Below are positions 27,462 to 42,400 of a stretch of DNA of 64,000 bases, piece after piece. Under the pieces are notes generated by a model. The model did no database searches. It had not been told where the DNA came from and saw only the letters and a list, made by a program, of their open reading frames with translations. Position 1 is the first letter of the stretch. Each line of letters opens with the position of its first letter. The translations under genes and the position numbers were made by a program. Source of the stretch: Pardosa pseudoannulata (taxonomy: Eukaryota; Arthropoda; Arachnida; Araneae; Lycosidae); contig CM063510.1 of NCBI GenBank assembly GCA_032207245.1, positions 155,467,096-155,531,095 on the forward strand, written 5' to 3'.

Positions 27462-30400
27462 GTATGTATGTATGTATATACTAGCTGATTATACCCGACG
27501 TTGCCTGGGAAAGAAGAAAGGTTTAAACTTTTCTATTACATTCAGTGCAAGGAAAATTAAACTTCCTTAAGTAGCTGAAATATCTACAAACTCCCCACGT
27601 TCCATTCTTCATTTAATTAAAATTGACAGGACTGTTAGCTACTAGGAAAGGGCAGCTGACTTTATACTTTAAACCTTTTCAGAATACAAAAGATTATTTA
27701 TTGGTCAAATAATAAGTAACTAAGAAAAAACTGTCCCATAAGAAAACTGATAGGAAATAATGTGACGACAGTGCATCATGTTGATGGAAAAATTGATCAA
27801 TTTCAAATTAAAAAATTAAGGAGTTTTTAAGGACCTTAAACAAAAATTAAGTAGTTTTAAGGGCCCTTAAAAATGAAAGCTAAAATTAAGGAGTTCTTAA
27901 GGACTGTAGGAACCCTGATATAATACACACCTTTTTATTTAAAAACTGTAGGGCAAAAACTCAAAGGTGTGTTATACACAAAGTAATTTTTAGTTTCCAA
28001 TAATCACTTGATATACATATAACAAAGATAGGTATTTAAAAAAGAAAATACAGAAGTAAATATCTTAGTCACTAAAAGTATTGCAGCTTGAATTTAATTT
28101 TTAAGGCAGTTTTTTTATACAACAGTGCTTGCTAGTTTCCACATTTAGAAATATGATATTTCACTTCAATTTGCATTTTTTTTTCTTGAAAAATTCACAC
28201 TATTTAATACACAATTTCTTTCAATTCTTTTATAAAACTATTTTTAGATATATATTTAAACAAGGTTATAAATTTTAATATAAACAAATAATATCCTAAT
28301 AATTTAAAACCTAGAAATATTTTTTTCAGTCTGTGGGGTGTTCAGAATAACCTGAGTGAGAAACTGAGGGTTAGCAATTTAATTATACAAAAGACTGTAA
28401 CAGTCAGACTACTTTTACACATTTAATCTACGATTAAATAATGCAGCCTAATATATTAATTAAAAATTTTATAATATTATTTGAAAGATTCTATTAGCTC
28501 TACCATAGTATTAATTTACTTATTAGCTTCTACTTTGATTATTGACAGTTTTTATTCCAATTGCTTTTTAATTACTTTTGATTTTTCATTTCAGTTTCTG
28601 CTGCCTCATTTTCAGAAGATTCCCTTTTTAGTTTTTTCATATTCTCATTTAACCTCAAATAAGCATTTTTTATAAATGTACAAAAGCTCTGAAATTAGAG
28701 TGGTTTTTTTTTTTTAATTCAGACTGGCATAATTTGTTATTTTTAGGCTTTTTTTATTGCAGAAAATTCCTTAATTTTTTTTTTTTTTTATTTCACAATT
28801 TTTCAGATATTTCTAAAATTGTTATTGATAATTCTCAGTTACTGGACATCCTGTAGTAGCATTAATTATTAACTTTGAATGCTAAATTACTGATTTAGAG
28901 AATGATTCCAATTTTCATATGGTATATCGTATTATGTGCAATGTATATATGCTTCAGTTTAACTGTCTTTTCCGTGTAATCCACATGTTGTCACAAAGTA
29001 CTTTTTTTTTTTTTAAATTAAGATTGATAAAGAAATTACAATCCATTATATGACATTCCATAAGAAAGGAGAGAGATGTACAAAGTCATCTTATAATAGC
29101 TGAAAGCCATCACCTCCACCAGTCAAATGGCCTAACAAGGTAGGGTAGCTCAGTCGACAAAGGAATGCATTGTAAAATAGTCTATATTTTCCTGCTAAAA
29201 GCTAGTCCCCTCTCCAGAAATGTTGGGTGCGTCTTTTGCAACATTATACTTCACCTCTCTGAAATGCAGGGAAATTCTTACCCCCCCCCCTCGGAGTGCA
29301 GGCAAAGTTAAGCACCTAACTGGAGAGAAACTAGGGGACCTGGGATTGGCTAGAAAGGCTTTGTCTGAAGAGGTTATTCTCGAACGGTAAAAAGTTTGTG
29401 ACCCAGCATTCGGGGAGAACATTGTTTGATTTTCTCGGGGTATGTTTGCATCTAGATAAACAGAGATTGTTAAATGTTCATAATGCTACTTGTATATAAA
29501 TGTGTAAATACTGATTAAAAATGTACATAGCTGTGAGTGTAGGAATAATACCCAGAAAATCCAAAAAGCTTGACTCAGCTCGCTTACTACATCACATTAA
29601 CTTTTAACTCGAAGGTTGCGAATTTGAGACTCGAGCCATCCAAAGATCTGCTATGTTCATTAAGAGTGGATGGGACATATAAAACTGGTCCATGGCCACA
29701 ATCTCCTCCAAGTTCCCAAATGACACCCTTGGAGGTTGCAGACCAAACCTGGAGGGTTTTTTGCTTGGTTTCTGTTTCTAAATCATAAGGACCTTTTTTA
29801 TGTTTCAAAGAGAGTGATGTTCAATGCCTAAATGGTGCTCCTGAAATAAAATGGCCAACAAATATATGCTGCTTGGGAGTACAAAGGCCCCACATTGGAA
29901 ATAATAATAATCCAAAGGCTATACACAACTGATAATGATATTAAAAGAGCATTGGAGCTCGATTCATTATGTCTGCACTGCAACTGGTTTGCAATCTAGA
30001 AAATCCCTTGTATGTCAAATTTTTGTGCATGTTATACACAAGATATAATTTTTCACCATTTTTTTGATAAGCAACAAGGTATAAAATAAATGCTATCATG
30101 GCCTTAAAAACCAATTAAAATCTCGATTTATAAGTTTAAAAATGAAAATTAACATCTATAAAACTCTACTTCGACCTATTCTGCTCTATGGAAGTGAATG
30201 CTGGGGAATAACCAAATTGAATGAAAATAAATTGCTGGCTTTTGAACGGAAAATCTTAAGAAAAATATTTGGTGCAGTTCAAGAGAATAATTTTTGGAGA
30301 TCTTTATTCAATTTTGAAATTTATAAAAAATATAAGCAACCTCATGTTGTTAAAGTCATAAAAATCAATAGACTGTGATGGCTTGGATTCGATGACATAA

Positions 30401-33400
30401 ACCCAGTAAAACAGCTCATTTTCACTAATCCCATGGGGCAGAGGAGCCGAACGCTGGCCGATTGGTTAGGGCGCTGATCGTCGGTACCGGAGTTCGTGGG
30501 TTCGAATCCCACTATGGCATGGATGTTCGTAGCTGTTCGGAATCGGCTTTAAGCAGTAGATCCCGGTCTCATTAGCCCCCGTGTGCAAAACAGTAGACCG
30601 TAGCGCTCCAAACCAAACCAAACCAAACCAAACCATGGGGCAGAGGAAACGAGGAAGACCACCAATTAGGTGGCTTGACTCAGTAGAGAGGGACTTAACT
30701 ACTGACAAAAAGGGAAACTGGAGGAGCCTTGCAGCAGATAGGAACGGCTGCAAAAAACTACTTGGGACAGCCTTGGACCGTAACAGGCTGTAGTGGTTTA
30801 GAAGAAGAACAGGGTATAAGCCATGTTACATATGTAGAGAGTAACATAGTACATACAATAATAACAGAGGCTGAATAACACCTTTATAAAATCACTGGAA
30901 TTAAAAAAAAACAAAAAAAACAGGCAGTTTTTTAGACTATCTTATTAAAATCAAGAATAAAATTTGTAAAACTAAAATTTTCTCAATAATTACAGAGTCT
31001 GATTTAAAATAAGGAATGCAGATGAGAGAAGAAATATATTTACATTAGTTTTATTTGCAGATTCTTTTTTCAGCTCTTCTAAAACATCTCTAGTTACACT
31101 ATTGACACATTTCAGATTCTGGTAATTATCCTTTTCTTCACTTGTTTCAGCTTCTGTAAACAAACATTTCAAACAACAATTTTACTATTATTAAAAGCAA
31201 AATCACTCCATTTTCAGTAAAATATAAGTCTAAATTACACATAAAATAATATTTATTATTCATGGAAATTTACATTCAGCCCTCTCTTTATATATTTGAA
31301 ACGTACTATAACAAAAATTAGGATAGTTTTTTACACAGTATATGTCGCTGACAATTTGTTTGAATATCAAATAATGCTCCCTGGAAAGGAAATCAAATTC
31401 ATATTTTCTGATTATTCTAATCAAGTAGTAAATTATAACTGATAATTATCATGCAAGAATTTAGTAAGTTTTAAAAAGTTAGAACTTTGTATAAGCTCTT
31501 ACTTTTTAAATGATGATTAAATGATATTTTATATACAAAACACACTAAAATTGGATGAAAAATAATAACTGTAATAAAGCATCAAACAAAAATACGACAA
31601 TCAATACATACAATAAACTAGTTTTAAATATTGCTTACAGGCATATAATAAAAAATAAGCAAACAATTTCAGTTATGAAAAATCAGTTAATGAAAAATAA
31701 ACATTTTTCATGAACTGATAAAGAAGAAATTAATCACCTAATGTGTTATCAGATATATTACTCAAAGTAAAAGTTCACTTACCTTCTGTTATAGCCATTT
31801 TGTTCTTTAAATGATGAAAATTGTTGAAATTGAATTTTTCTAGGTTTGAAGGATCCTAAGTGGAAATAATTGGTTTTTGGTAACAAATGAACTAAATTAA
31901 ATATCATATTTAATAAGCTTAAGCAAAAGTGTTTCAATTTGTTTAACTCAAATTTATTATATTCAAAATTTAATGCTATTAAATTACATATACTAAAATG
32001 ACTAGCCAAAAATATTAATGGCAATTAAGAACACGAGATAAACAATAACAATATTCAAAAGAAAATCTGGCAAATATTAAAACATAAAATATGATTAAAC
32101 TAAAGTTCAAACAGAGTTAGTTGATTAAATTGCTACATTAGCAAATAAACTGAAGACTATTTTGAATGTGGTTAGAATTTGTCTACAATTTATGCCTGTT
32201 GGCATACAGGAAAAAGATCATACAGTATTTATGAAAAAAGTGTCAAGTTATGATCAGAAAAAAAGGGGGGATTTGACCTTATTACACGCACCTTCTAGGA
32301 GTGGTACAACAAAGAAATGCAAACGGTAAATATAAAATATGAAACACTAAAAACTTAATTCAGCTATGTCATTTTTGAAATATCAGCAACCCATTTTTAA
32401 TAATTTTACTTTAGAAATATTAATTAACTGTTTGTTATAGTAATTGGTACTTTTCATTTGCAAAGTAAGAGACAATATATCAGCTCATGAAACTAAAATG
32501 GTTAAGAGAAGATTCTTCCATTGATAGCAATTAAGCACCAATCCGGGCCCATATGGCCATGAGACCATTCAGGCTTATACCATTGGTGGTGGGCAGATCG
32601 GAAATACTGGGCCACCTCACTCAGCCAACCCCACTGTCAAAGTGCCTGGCATACTGCAGGCACCACTGGTGGGTGAACACAATAGAGTAGCAGTTGGGGG
32701 AATTTGGAAGACTACTGAATACTCTAACAGACATCTTGATGACATCAGAACACATTCCTTTGATAACAAGAAGTCCATATATACAATATCCACAGGCCAA
32801 CTTAAATTCACACACAAATGGAACAGGGTGTATGCTGAACCTATTTATATTTTGGCTCTATAAATAGTTTCAATGATTACTTTATTTTTTCCTTTTAATA
32901 AGGAATTAAGGTTTATTTGTAGACTCTGATAGTTTCAATGCTATCTGCTGTATTTTATATATTTTTAAGAGTTAGGTTTTATTTATAGACTTCCATGTAA
33001 AGTGAATGAGTGCATAACAAATATACCTCATTGCCCCAAAAGATAGCACTCTGTTAAAAAAAATTGCAAGTTTAACGGCAATTGAACAATTCTAAATGTA
33101 ATGCATAGGCCCTGTACTGATGGGCATTATCATATCGTTATTGGATAATGAAAAAATCGTTAACAACATTAAACAACAACGCAGCAGCAAAATAAGATGT
33201 GCAGAGAATAACAATTTTTTAAAACTCATAGTTACTGATAAAATACCAATATTTGCATGCACCTAGCAACTGCCCAAATAAACAATGAATGTAAATCAAA
33301 GATGGTAGAAAAGATAGAAATAAAGAGTCCTAAAACTAACAAATGAAACTTGCATACGGAATGGATGAGAAATATATGCAATGCAATTAATAGTGGTAAA

Positions 33401-36400
33401 GGGAATTTCCATACAATGGAAACATAAAAAAAAAAAAAAAAAAAAAAAAGTTCCTAAATTTTGAAATTAGCAAATCTATTGCTGATACACCTCTAAACAA
33501 CACAGTAACAACTATCAAATGAATGCTCTTGAGAAAACTTATTTACTGAGTGTCAGGCTAACTTTAAACATATGGGAACTGAGGGGACGATACTTATTAA
33601 CTCTGGTTCTGTCGCATAAGTTTGTTTTATTACTAGTACAAATCAAGGAAAATGAATATTTGATTTAATAAATTTACCTGGGAGTTCTATAGTTAATTTC
33701 AAATGCTCAAACATACTCATTAGCCACTATACCTCCTCCCCCCCAAAAAAAAACATAGCCACCCTAAACAAGCTCAGTACCTCATCCTCCTACTGCTTCC
33801 TAGGAGATGGTACCAAACCCGTTGAGAACCATTTCTGTATATATACTTTTGTTTGTATTGCAATAAAATAAGTTTCTTATAGTTAAATCTCTTTGGTGTT
33901 TTTAAAATATCCTAACTTCACTGCTAGATAAAAAACAAAGTAAAAAATTACAATAAATAAATAAATAAAAAGGTCCTAGGTACATCATGACATTGTACCT
34001 TGGTACTAATTAAACTTTAATTGTTAAATGCTCAGAAGTGAATACAAATATTATAACCTTACATGCAATCACTAATCATACTACAAATACATATTAATTA
34101 TTTTGCTTACTACCTACAGTAGTGTTTCCCCCAGACCAAAAAAAGGGCAGGGTGCTCCTTGATAAGAGGGCACTGCCTCAGAACAAAACAGGCAGGGTGC
34201 TGCTGGGTATGAAGGTACTCTATTGGAACAAAACTGGTATTTTTTAATGAAAAAGATTTTTTTTTATTTTCTCAATTACTATAAGGTTTAATAAAAATTT
34301 AACTATTATTTTGTGATTGTTTGAAGTTCCTTTTATTTTGTTAAATATGTATTAAATTTTTTACTTAACCGTGTGAATGGGGATATTTGAGAAAGAATTG
34401 GAAAATGGATCATAGGGGTGGGCTGCTTAAAGTCGTTTTTCCATTTATTCGTTTAGGGAAGGAATTTGACTTAAGTCATTTGAGAAAGGGGGAAATTGGC
34501 CAAATGGATTGCCCACAAGCAATGAAACATGCTTCTGTATTTTCACTCAGCAGAAAAGAGAATGGCTCTCCACGATCTCGTAGGGAATTAATGCAAACCA
34601 AAAAGGGGTAGGGCATATTAAAGGGGGCAAAAAAAGGGAGGCAGGGTGCATTGAAAGCTGAAAAAAAAAAAAAAAAAAGAGCAGGGCACGTTGAAGGCCA
34701 AAAAAAAGGGGGGGGAGGGTAGCGCACAGTGCCCTCTTGAAAATGCCTAAGGGAAACACTACTACAGCAAACAAAATAATTCATTAAATAATCTTTATCA
34801 GTGCAAAATGGGAGAAAAATGCAATAAAACCTAAAAATAGGTTCAAGGTGCAACACTTCTCTAAAAGACATAATTATAGAAAAGGGGAGAGGGGCTGAAC
34901 CCTCCCTAAAAGTATTTTTAATGTATGCATTCACAAGATATTTTATACTTATTAAAATTAGTGTACAATCCTAGTTTCCAGTGCAAGTGTTGAAAGATTG
35001 TTTTCAACAAAGAAAAGAGTAGAAACACTTCTCCACTTTGTCACAAGAAGTTGACAAATGACTATAAATGTAGATGGAGGTTAGAAAAAGCTGGCTTTAG
35101 AAGCTAGAAAAATTAATTTGCTACAATAAAACAGTATTTATAAAGTACTGCATTGTTTTTTGTTGTCATTTAAGGTACGTAATTTTATAAAAGAAAAATA
35201 AAAGAATGTGTCATCTCTTTTTCAATATGTTTTAATTTTAGTACTTATTTATAAAATTCTTTAGTTTAAATTTGTTTGGTAAATAATAGAGTGTAAATAT
35301 GCTCCAGTATTTACCAGGCAAATTTGGAGCTTAAATTAAGAGACAATGTGTCTGCAAATGTATTTTTGAAATACAATGAAATTACATACAGCTTTGGAGA
35401 TCTGTTTAATAATGTATCAATGCATGCAAGCAAAACTATAGATTGATGTGTAAGATTTATGGATGTATACATGTATGTACTTTATGTGTGTGTGTAGGGG
35501 GATGAGGATAATGAATATCTTTTTATGAGATTCGACAGTTCATTGTATTTTGGATTAAGACTTTGGACCCTCCCCAAAAAAGAATTTTAGCTACATCACT
35601 GGCTTCCCTTATGTATTGCAGATAAAAGTACTGTCAAATTTCCAAAGAATTATTTTATTATTTTGTACAAAAATTTTTAGTTTTAAAATTAGAAATATGA
35701 TAATTGAAAAATGTTATCAAGTGTAAGTGTTTGAAATAACTCAGAAGTCTTATTTCTATACTTAACACTAGTATTTCCTTGCTATTCAAAAAGTTATTCC
35801 AAAATGTAAACTTTTGAGAGAAGAAAATACAAGGAAAAGAGCTGCGATAGAAAAAATTTTTTTCCCAATAATTTTCAAACAAAAATTTTGAAAAAATACA
35901 CTTATTAAATCTTTTACCTGTATAGTTATAATGTCATTTCTGGTGAAAGGTTCATCTGTTAGGAGATCCTTGAAGTTCTTTGTTTTTAAATTTAATTGTT
36001 CAACAGCCTGTAAATAAAATCAACTAAGCCATAAATTTAAAATCACTAAAAATTAATCCAACAAAATTAGACACTACATATGCTGAAATAAAAGAATAAA
36101 GATTATACATTTGTACAGACCAATAATATGAACAACAGATTGTGACCAATTACTCCTTTATTTGATACTTCAGTAACTGGTTTGTGAACAAAAATAGGGA
36201 TGGATGATATAAGAAATTTAATATCGCTATTTATCTCTAAATTAACAGATATTGATATATTGTGATACTACTTTGAACTAGAAGTGAATAGATATAACTA
36301 TTTTTGAAAGACTAATAGTATATTCACCAACAATATCACAAGTTTCCATTAACAGAAGGTATGTTAAATGCAAACAGCAAGTTATTGAGATGCATCAAGT

Positions 36401-39400
36401 GCATGTTTCACTAGCTATTGCAATTAACATATACAGAAACATCAACACATGCAGATATCACAAGCAGTGAATATCAATATCTTTAATATGTCCCCAATAG
36501 ATATGAGCCAGAGCAGATGCAGAAACAGGACATTAATGAACTTCCAGTTTTTATCCTACTGCATGTAGGAATGTAATGGCATTTATTGGGATATTCTACC
36601 AAAGACCGTGACAGTGATGTCAGATCTTTAAAGGTAGACTTTCTAGCTTGTGTTTGTATCAAGTATGCAGGAAAATATGCGAAGAAGACATTAAACCAAT
36701 ATAGTAACTGGGTGAAGTATTGCTTCATACTGATTTATGTGGAATACATACTTTGTCTTTGAGCAATCATAATATCACATGTGGAGGGAAAACAGTATCA
36801 CTGATGTGTATATACAGTAGAACCTCTTTTTAACGACCCCTTCGTTAGAACGACCATCTTAAAAAGTCCAAATTATTTTACCATAGGAATAATGTTAATT
36901 TTGAATCATTACAATGACCCCAAGCGTATTATTTTTCTAGAACGACTGCCAATTTTAGTCTGCAGAACTCATGCACAAGTGGGCTATTTCAAAATTATTG
37001 TACTGTGGCGCAACTTCAAGAAATCTGTACTTCTCTCTTTGTGTTTGCTTAAAGGAGGGGAGGGGGCATGACAAAAAGGGGAGAACTAAATCTTCAATTA
37101 TCTTTTGATGAGTCTGTTGTGGTAAACGAAACTTTACAGTGCTGCAAAGAAAATTTGAATGAGGACGATTTTATTGCCTGTATTACCAGAAATGAAGAAA
37201 TCTGAGATTCCAACGACAGAGAAGAAATCGTCCCAGCTTTTGAAGAAGTGAATGAAAAGGAAGCCTTCAATGCAATCAATGCCTTGCATCAATATTTTGA
37301 AGTACAATTTAATTCTGAAGATTTCCTTCAAAATCTTAACGGATATGGAATCAGTGATAATGAAAAATTTCCAAATGAACTTGAAACAATAGTTAATCAA
37401 AGACTTTTTTTTCAAAAATTCAGTAATGGAGATACAAATAGAAGTGTTCTCTAGGTATATACTGTTGCATCATTTCTTTGCTCAATTTTTTTATTATATT
37501 TTCAATTCGTTATAACGACTCTTCATTACAATGACCATATGATGTTGGTCATTATACCGAGGTTCTACTATATTGGCAGAACCAAATTTAAAATTTTGTA
37601 GTCATATTACTTGAAAAATATCAATATTTGATAATATATTGATAAACAATCCAGCCCTAAACCAAAACCCTATTGTTAGAGTAATATGCATTACATAATA
37701 CTAAATATAAGTCAATAAAAATTTATAAAGATATGGAAAGTTTAATCATTTGACACAAAATTTATGATCGACATTAAAGTGAATAATTTTGTTAAAAAAA
37801 TTATAAAATATGACAGTACAACAGATTAAAAATTAGTACAATTATTATGTGTTGTAACATATTCTGCATGTATATTTAATTGTATATTGATATAAACTAA
37901 AAAAACTACTTAAGGTTTCAAAATTTTCAAACTGTAAAAGACTATGATGTTTCAAAAATTTAACAGAGTTAGAATAAAAAATTAAGGATATATATTGAGT
38001 TTAAAATAATTTAAAAATGTAATAAGTTTAAAGAATAAAACACATTTAAACTGCAACATTTCAAAGATACATAGATAAGAAAATAATAAATCTATAAATT
38101 TAATCCTAAGCTTTTACAGCATATACATATATATTTCATATTAGTATATATAAGTACAATATGTGCCAAAGTATACAGTACTGAAATGAAAAAATGAACA
38201 AAATTACATTATAATTTGTGAATTTATTTCTCAAAAGAAATTAACATACACACTATTAGCATGTTGATTTACTAGTGTATATGTAAGTGTTTAAAGTGTA
38301 TACTGCTCCACTGTAGACAGTGTTCATGTTGAAAACATAGTTAAAATAATTACTAGTCAACTAGACTTCCCCTTTTGCTGACACAGTACACTACCAGAAT
38401 GATGAAATTTCGTAACAATAAGACAGCATAACTGTGTTACATGGTGCCGTCTTTTAAAACTCCTCTCAGAATTGTTCTGCCACCTTTTTCAAACTCAGTC
38501 TATCTTCACAACCAGCAGAAATAATGTTCCAACTAAGAATATTTTTTCCTCTGATAAGAGACCCATTTCCAATAACAACTGCAAAACACAACTTTCTTTT
38601 AACTACCACAAACAAATGCTGCTTGAGCTATACTTTATTGATAAAATGCAACCACGTGTTCAAGATGCACAAGTTTCAGTACTGTATATTTTGGCACATA
38701 CTGTATTTATACAAGTACAGATATATATAATGCATACATGATATTTATTACATTTACATAGGTATACATATTAACAATAATAGAGCTTTTGAAAAGTTAA
38801 TAATATTTTCATGAAGCATAAATGCATTTTACACAGTTTATATACTCAAAATAAATGTACTCAAAGACTTCTATATTACCTCGTATGAAAAAACATTTCC
38901 TGTAGTTTTAATAGCCACAATATGAGAATTTTCATTAAAAACTTTGAAAAGGACAGGACAATGGTACTTGTCATCAGCATTCTTCACAAAATTCAATTTT
39001 ATCAAAGATTTTGAGTCTAAAGGCTAAAATTAAAAGATAAGTTATAAAATGAAAACCAATTAAAATATTCAAATATCTAATTTTTCAAATAACTTACTTT
39101 TCCACTAGCAGGATCAATATGATATTTCTTCAGAAAAGGCACAATATGCCTAGAAGAAAGAAAAAATATATATATATAGTAAAAGAATATACATTAATCT
39201 TTTACAGGGCAAATTAAAATCCAGGTATATTTTTTTTTTTATTATTTTATTTTTTACTTTTTAATGCTTTAGTTATGTCAGTCATTTAATTAGGGGGAAA
39301 ATTTTTAAACAATTTTCATGATGTTTCCAATTGGGAACATTGGCCACTTCTGACTATACATGGGGTTCACAAATTGAATATAATGATGTATATATTAAAA

Positions 39401-42400
39401 AATAAATAAAAGATAAAGATTTAGAATGAATTAAAAATTTATTGTTAAATTTATTCACAAATATCAATAAAGTTTAAAACTAAAAAGATTACACCTTTAT
39501 TTTATGATTCATTGGAAGGCAATTGAGATGTGATTTCTTCTTGCACTTACTGCAAACAAATCTTACATTTAATGTGCATTCTGCATATCTACCTTCTGTT
39601 TGTACAAGAAAATGGCCATCACTTCACTTTTTCTCAGTGATATAGGGCTGTGAACTTTGGGTTCTAATTGAAGTCCAACTTTCCTTGGGGCAATTCATAG
39701 AAGAGCAGTTGTAACTTGTAGTCAAAACTACAGAGGAGTCAACTTATTTTTTTCATATGTTATTGAAAGTAAAAGTCAAGCAGCAATAAGAGATAAGTTT
39801 AAAGCCTTAATAAATTCCAGAACCATTTCTTAGTGTGAAACACTGGGCACAGCTGCGTAACATTATACCTAAAAGGTCAACTTCTTCCATTTTAGCATTA
39901 TATTTATGTATTAAATTTGGTTGCTGTATGTCCACTTATTTAATTTGAAGAAACCGCTACTACAGAATTGTCTTTTCAACAGCATAACAATACTGATCCA
40001 TCACATTGGTAATCAAATTAACATGTTTCTAATTTTCTCATCTCTTTTGAGAGCATCATGGACATTTTGATATCCAGAAACATCAGAAGGTACAACAGGA
40101 CTGAGAATATTGCCATCAAAATTCTCTTCTTCTGAGACACAGTCATTTTCATCAGCAGGTAGTTGACAAATTTCAAATTATTCATCAGAAAAATCTGATA
40201 AATCAGCAGCTTGGTTTGGTTTGGTTTTGGAGCACTTTGGTCTACTTTTTGCAACACGAGGCCTAATGAGACCGGGACATACTGCTTAAAGCTGATTCCG
40301 AACAGTTACGAACATCTATGCCATAGTGGAATTCAAACCCACAACTTTGGTTCTGAAGGCCAGCACCCTAACCATTCGGCCATCGTTCTAAATCAGCAGC
40401 TTGGAGAGACATAAAGAAGTCAACAGTTGCATACATAGCTTTCCTCCATATTATGTTAGCACACAAACAAAATTACTCTGAACACCTTTCATAACAATAT
40501 CTGAGAATCAATTGAACTAGACTGCTTTCCCTTTTAAACTAATTTCTCTTTCCCTGAAATGCTTTCCGCAGAGGAAATTATTTGGTCACAGTATAATAGG
40601 AACTGGCCAATGTTCCCTATTGGGAACACCAATAGTTAACCCTTTTCACTCCAGCCTAGTAACTCATTGAGGATACCAATAACTCCAGCACTATATTAGT
40701 TACAAATACATACCTGTGATGTAAAAGAAAAACGGAGTCGCATAAAATGGAGTACAGTGATCATTAATGAGTAAGCTCACTGTGTCACTGTAGCTGCAAC
40801 AGTGGATTTAATGTTAGCATTTTATTGTCGCAAATACGGCAACAACGAAGTTTTGATGAACTATTTCAGGTATGCTTCTAATTATTATTACCTAATTTCA
40901 TATCTTTTATATGAATAAGAGTTGTTTTAAGCATACTAATCAGATTTTAGAAGAATATTTTACATTTATATAAAATTTTAATTTATGCCTTATAAGAAAA
41001 TGATGAAAATTGTCAATTTTATAATTTTTTAGTACATTTCTCTATTACTGATATAAATGAAACTTTCATTTTAAAAAATCAAATAAACTTTTTACTACAT
41101 CTGCTAATTTTTTCATGTGAATACTGACGAAATTCAATTTTAAATAATTTTATTAATATTATGTTCCTAACTGTGAAAATAGACTGTAGAAGATTAAAAG
41201 TACACAAAGCATTAATTAGAATATAATCCCTTCCTCATCTGCCTTAAGTTTCCATTGCTATAAAAACTATATACAGAAAAAATTTCTTAACTTAGAATTT
41301 TTTCACCACAAATAGCCAACATATTACCACCTTTAGTGTACTGAATGAGGAATTTGCACATGTGGGGGATTCGAACAACTTAGTGTTTTTCTGGTAATTT
41401 CAGACTCGTAGATTCCAAAAATGTTCTCAAAAATGTAAAAAACTGGGTCCATCATTTAAAAAATTAATTTTAAAGTTAAGCGAAAATCACGTGACATCAA
41501 AAAGCTCTGTGATTGGTTGTGATGTCATCGTTCATGCAGACCAATATTTTTGTATTGCTTTTAAGCGCGCACTATTTTCCGATTTTGTTTTTGCAAGTTC
41601 CTGAAATTTTCTAGCTATCAAAATTTATTTTTATTTAAACCTGAAGGTTTATTTTATCGATCTAGATAGCTTAGTTATCTCAATTTGTCATAAATGTCTC
41701 TTCTACCTGGATTTACCAATCAGACAACCTCCCGAAAATTGACAGCATGTCAATGTTTTCTTTCTTGGCAAAAAACCCGGATTTTATGGGAGCAGAAATA
41801 CGAGGAATTAAAACCCAAAGGTGTATAAAATCATTTATATTTTTTTTCCAATTTTACTTAACATGTATTAATACTTTATTCATGCTAAACACAGCTCTTT
41901 TGTTTGTAAACACAAACAAGTCAAATAAATATACATATATCATATACATACACATTTGTAGTTGCATTGTTTTTTATAAATAGAGACGGATGTAATATTA
42001 AAATAAAAATTAGAGGAGGTATTTTTTGTGAGACCGGTCTCATTAGCCTTCGTGTTGCAAAAAGTAGACTGTAGCATTCCAAAACCAAACCAAAACAAAA
42101 TCAATTCTTAGATATTTTAAATATGATGAAAAGAAATTTAAAATCTTTAAATGGCTTTACTTAATTATTTATACATTTTTAAATAGCAATACAATTTTAT
42201 TGCCTTTAATATTAATGTCAAATTAAAAAATGTATACAATTTCTCAAATTAAATTTAATTTTTAAAGTAATATAATTATTAAGTGTTTTAAAAATATTAT
42301 ACTTTTTTTTTCAAATTAGTCACCAATTTAATCGAAAAATATCACTATTACATTTGATACATAAGAAAGTATGCATCTCTGAAGAAAATATTTATAATAC

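Noticed and set aside
30446..30520. A functional tRNA gene
   Set aside because: Box A and box B are present, but the segment continues into a common SINE body with a CCAAA tail and occurs in several copies. No proper acceptor stem is formed.
34476..34934. 152-codon minus-strand open frame
   Set aside because: It lies across the AGTGTTTCCC MITE, is rich in Phe/Pro runs from purine tracts, and has no recognisable domain.
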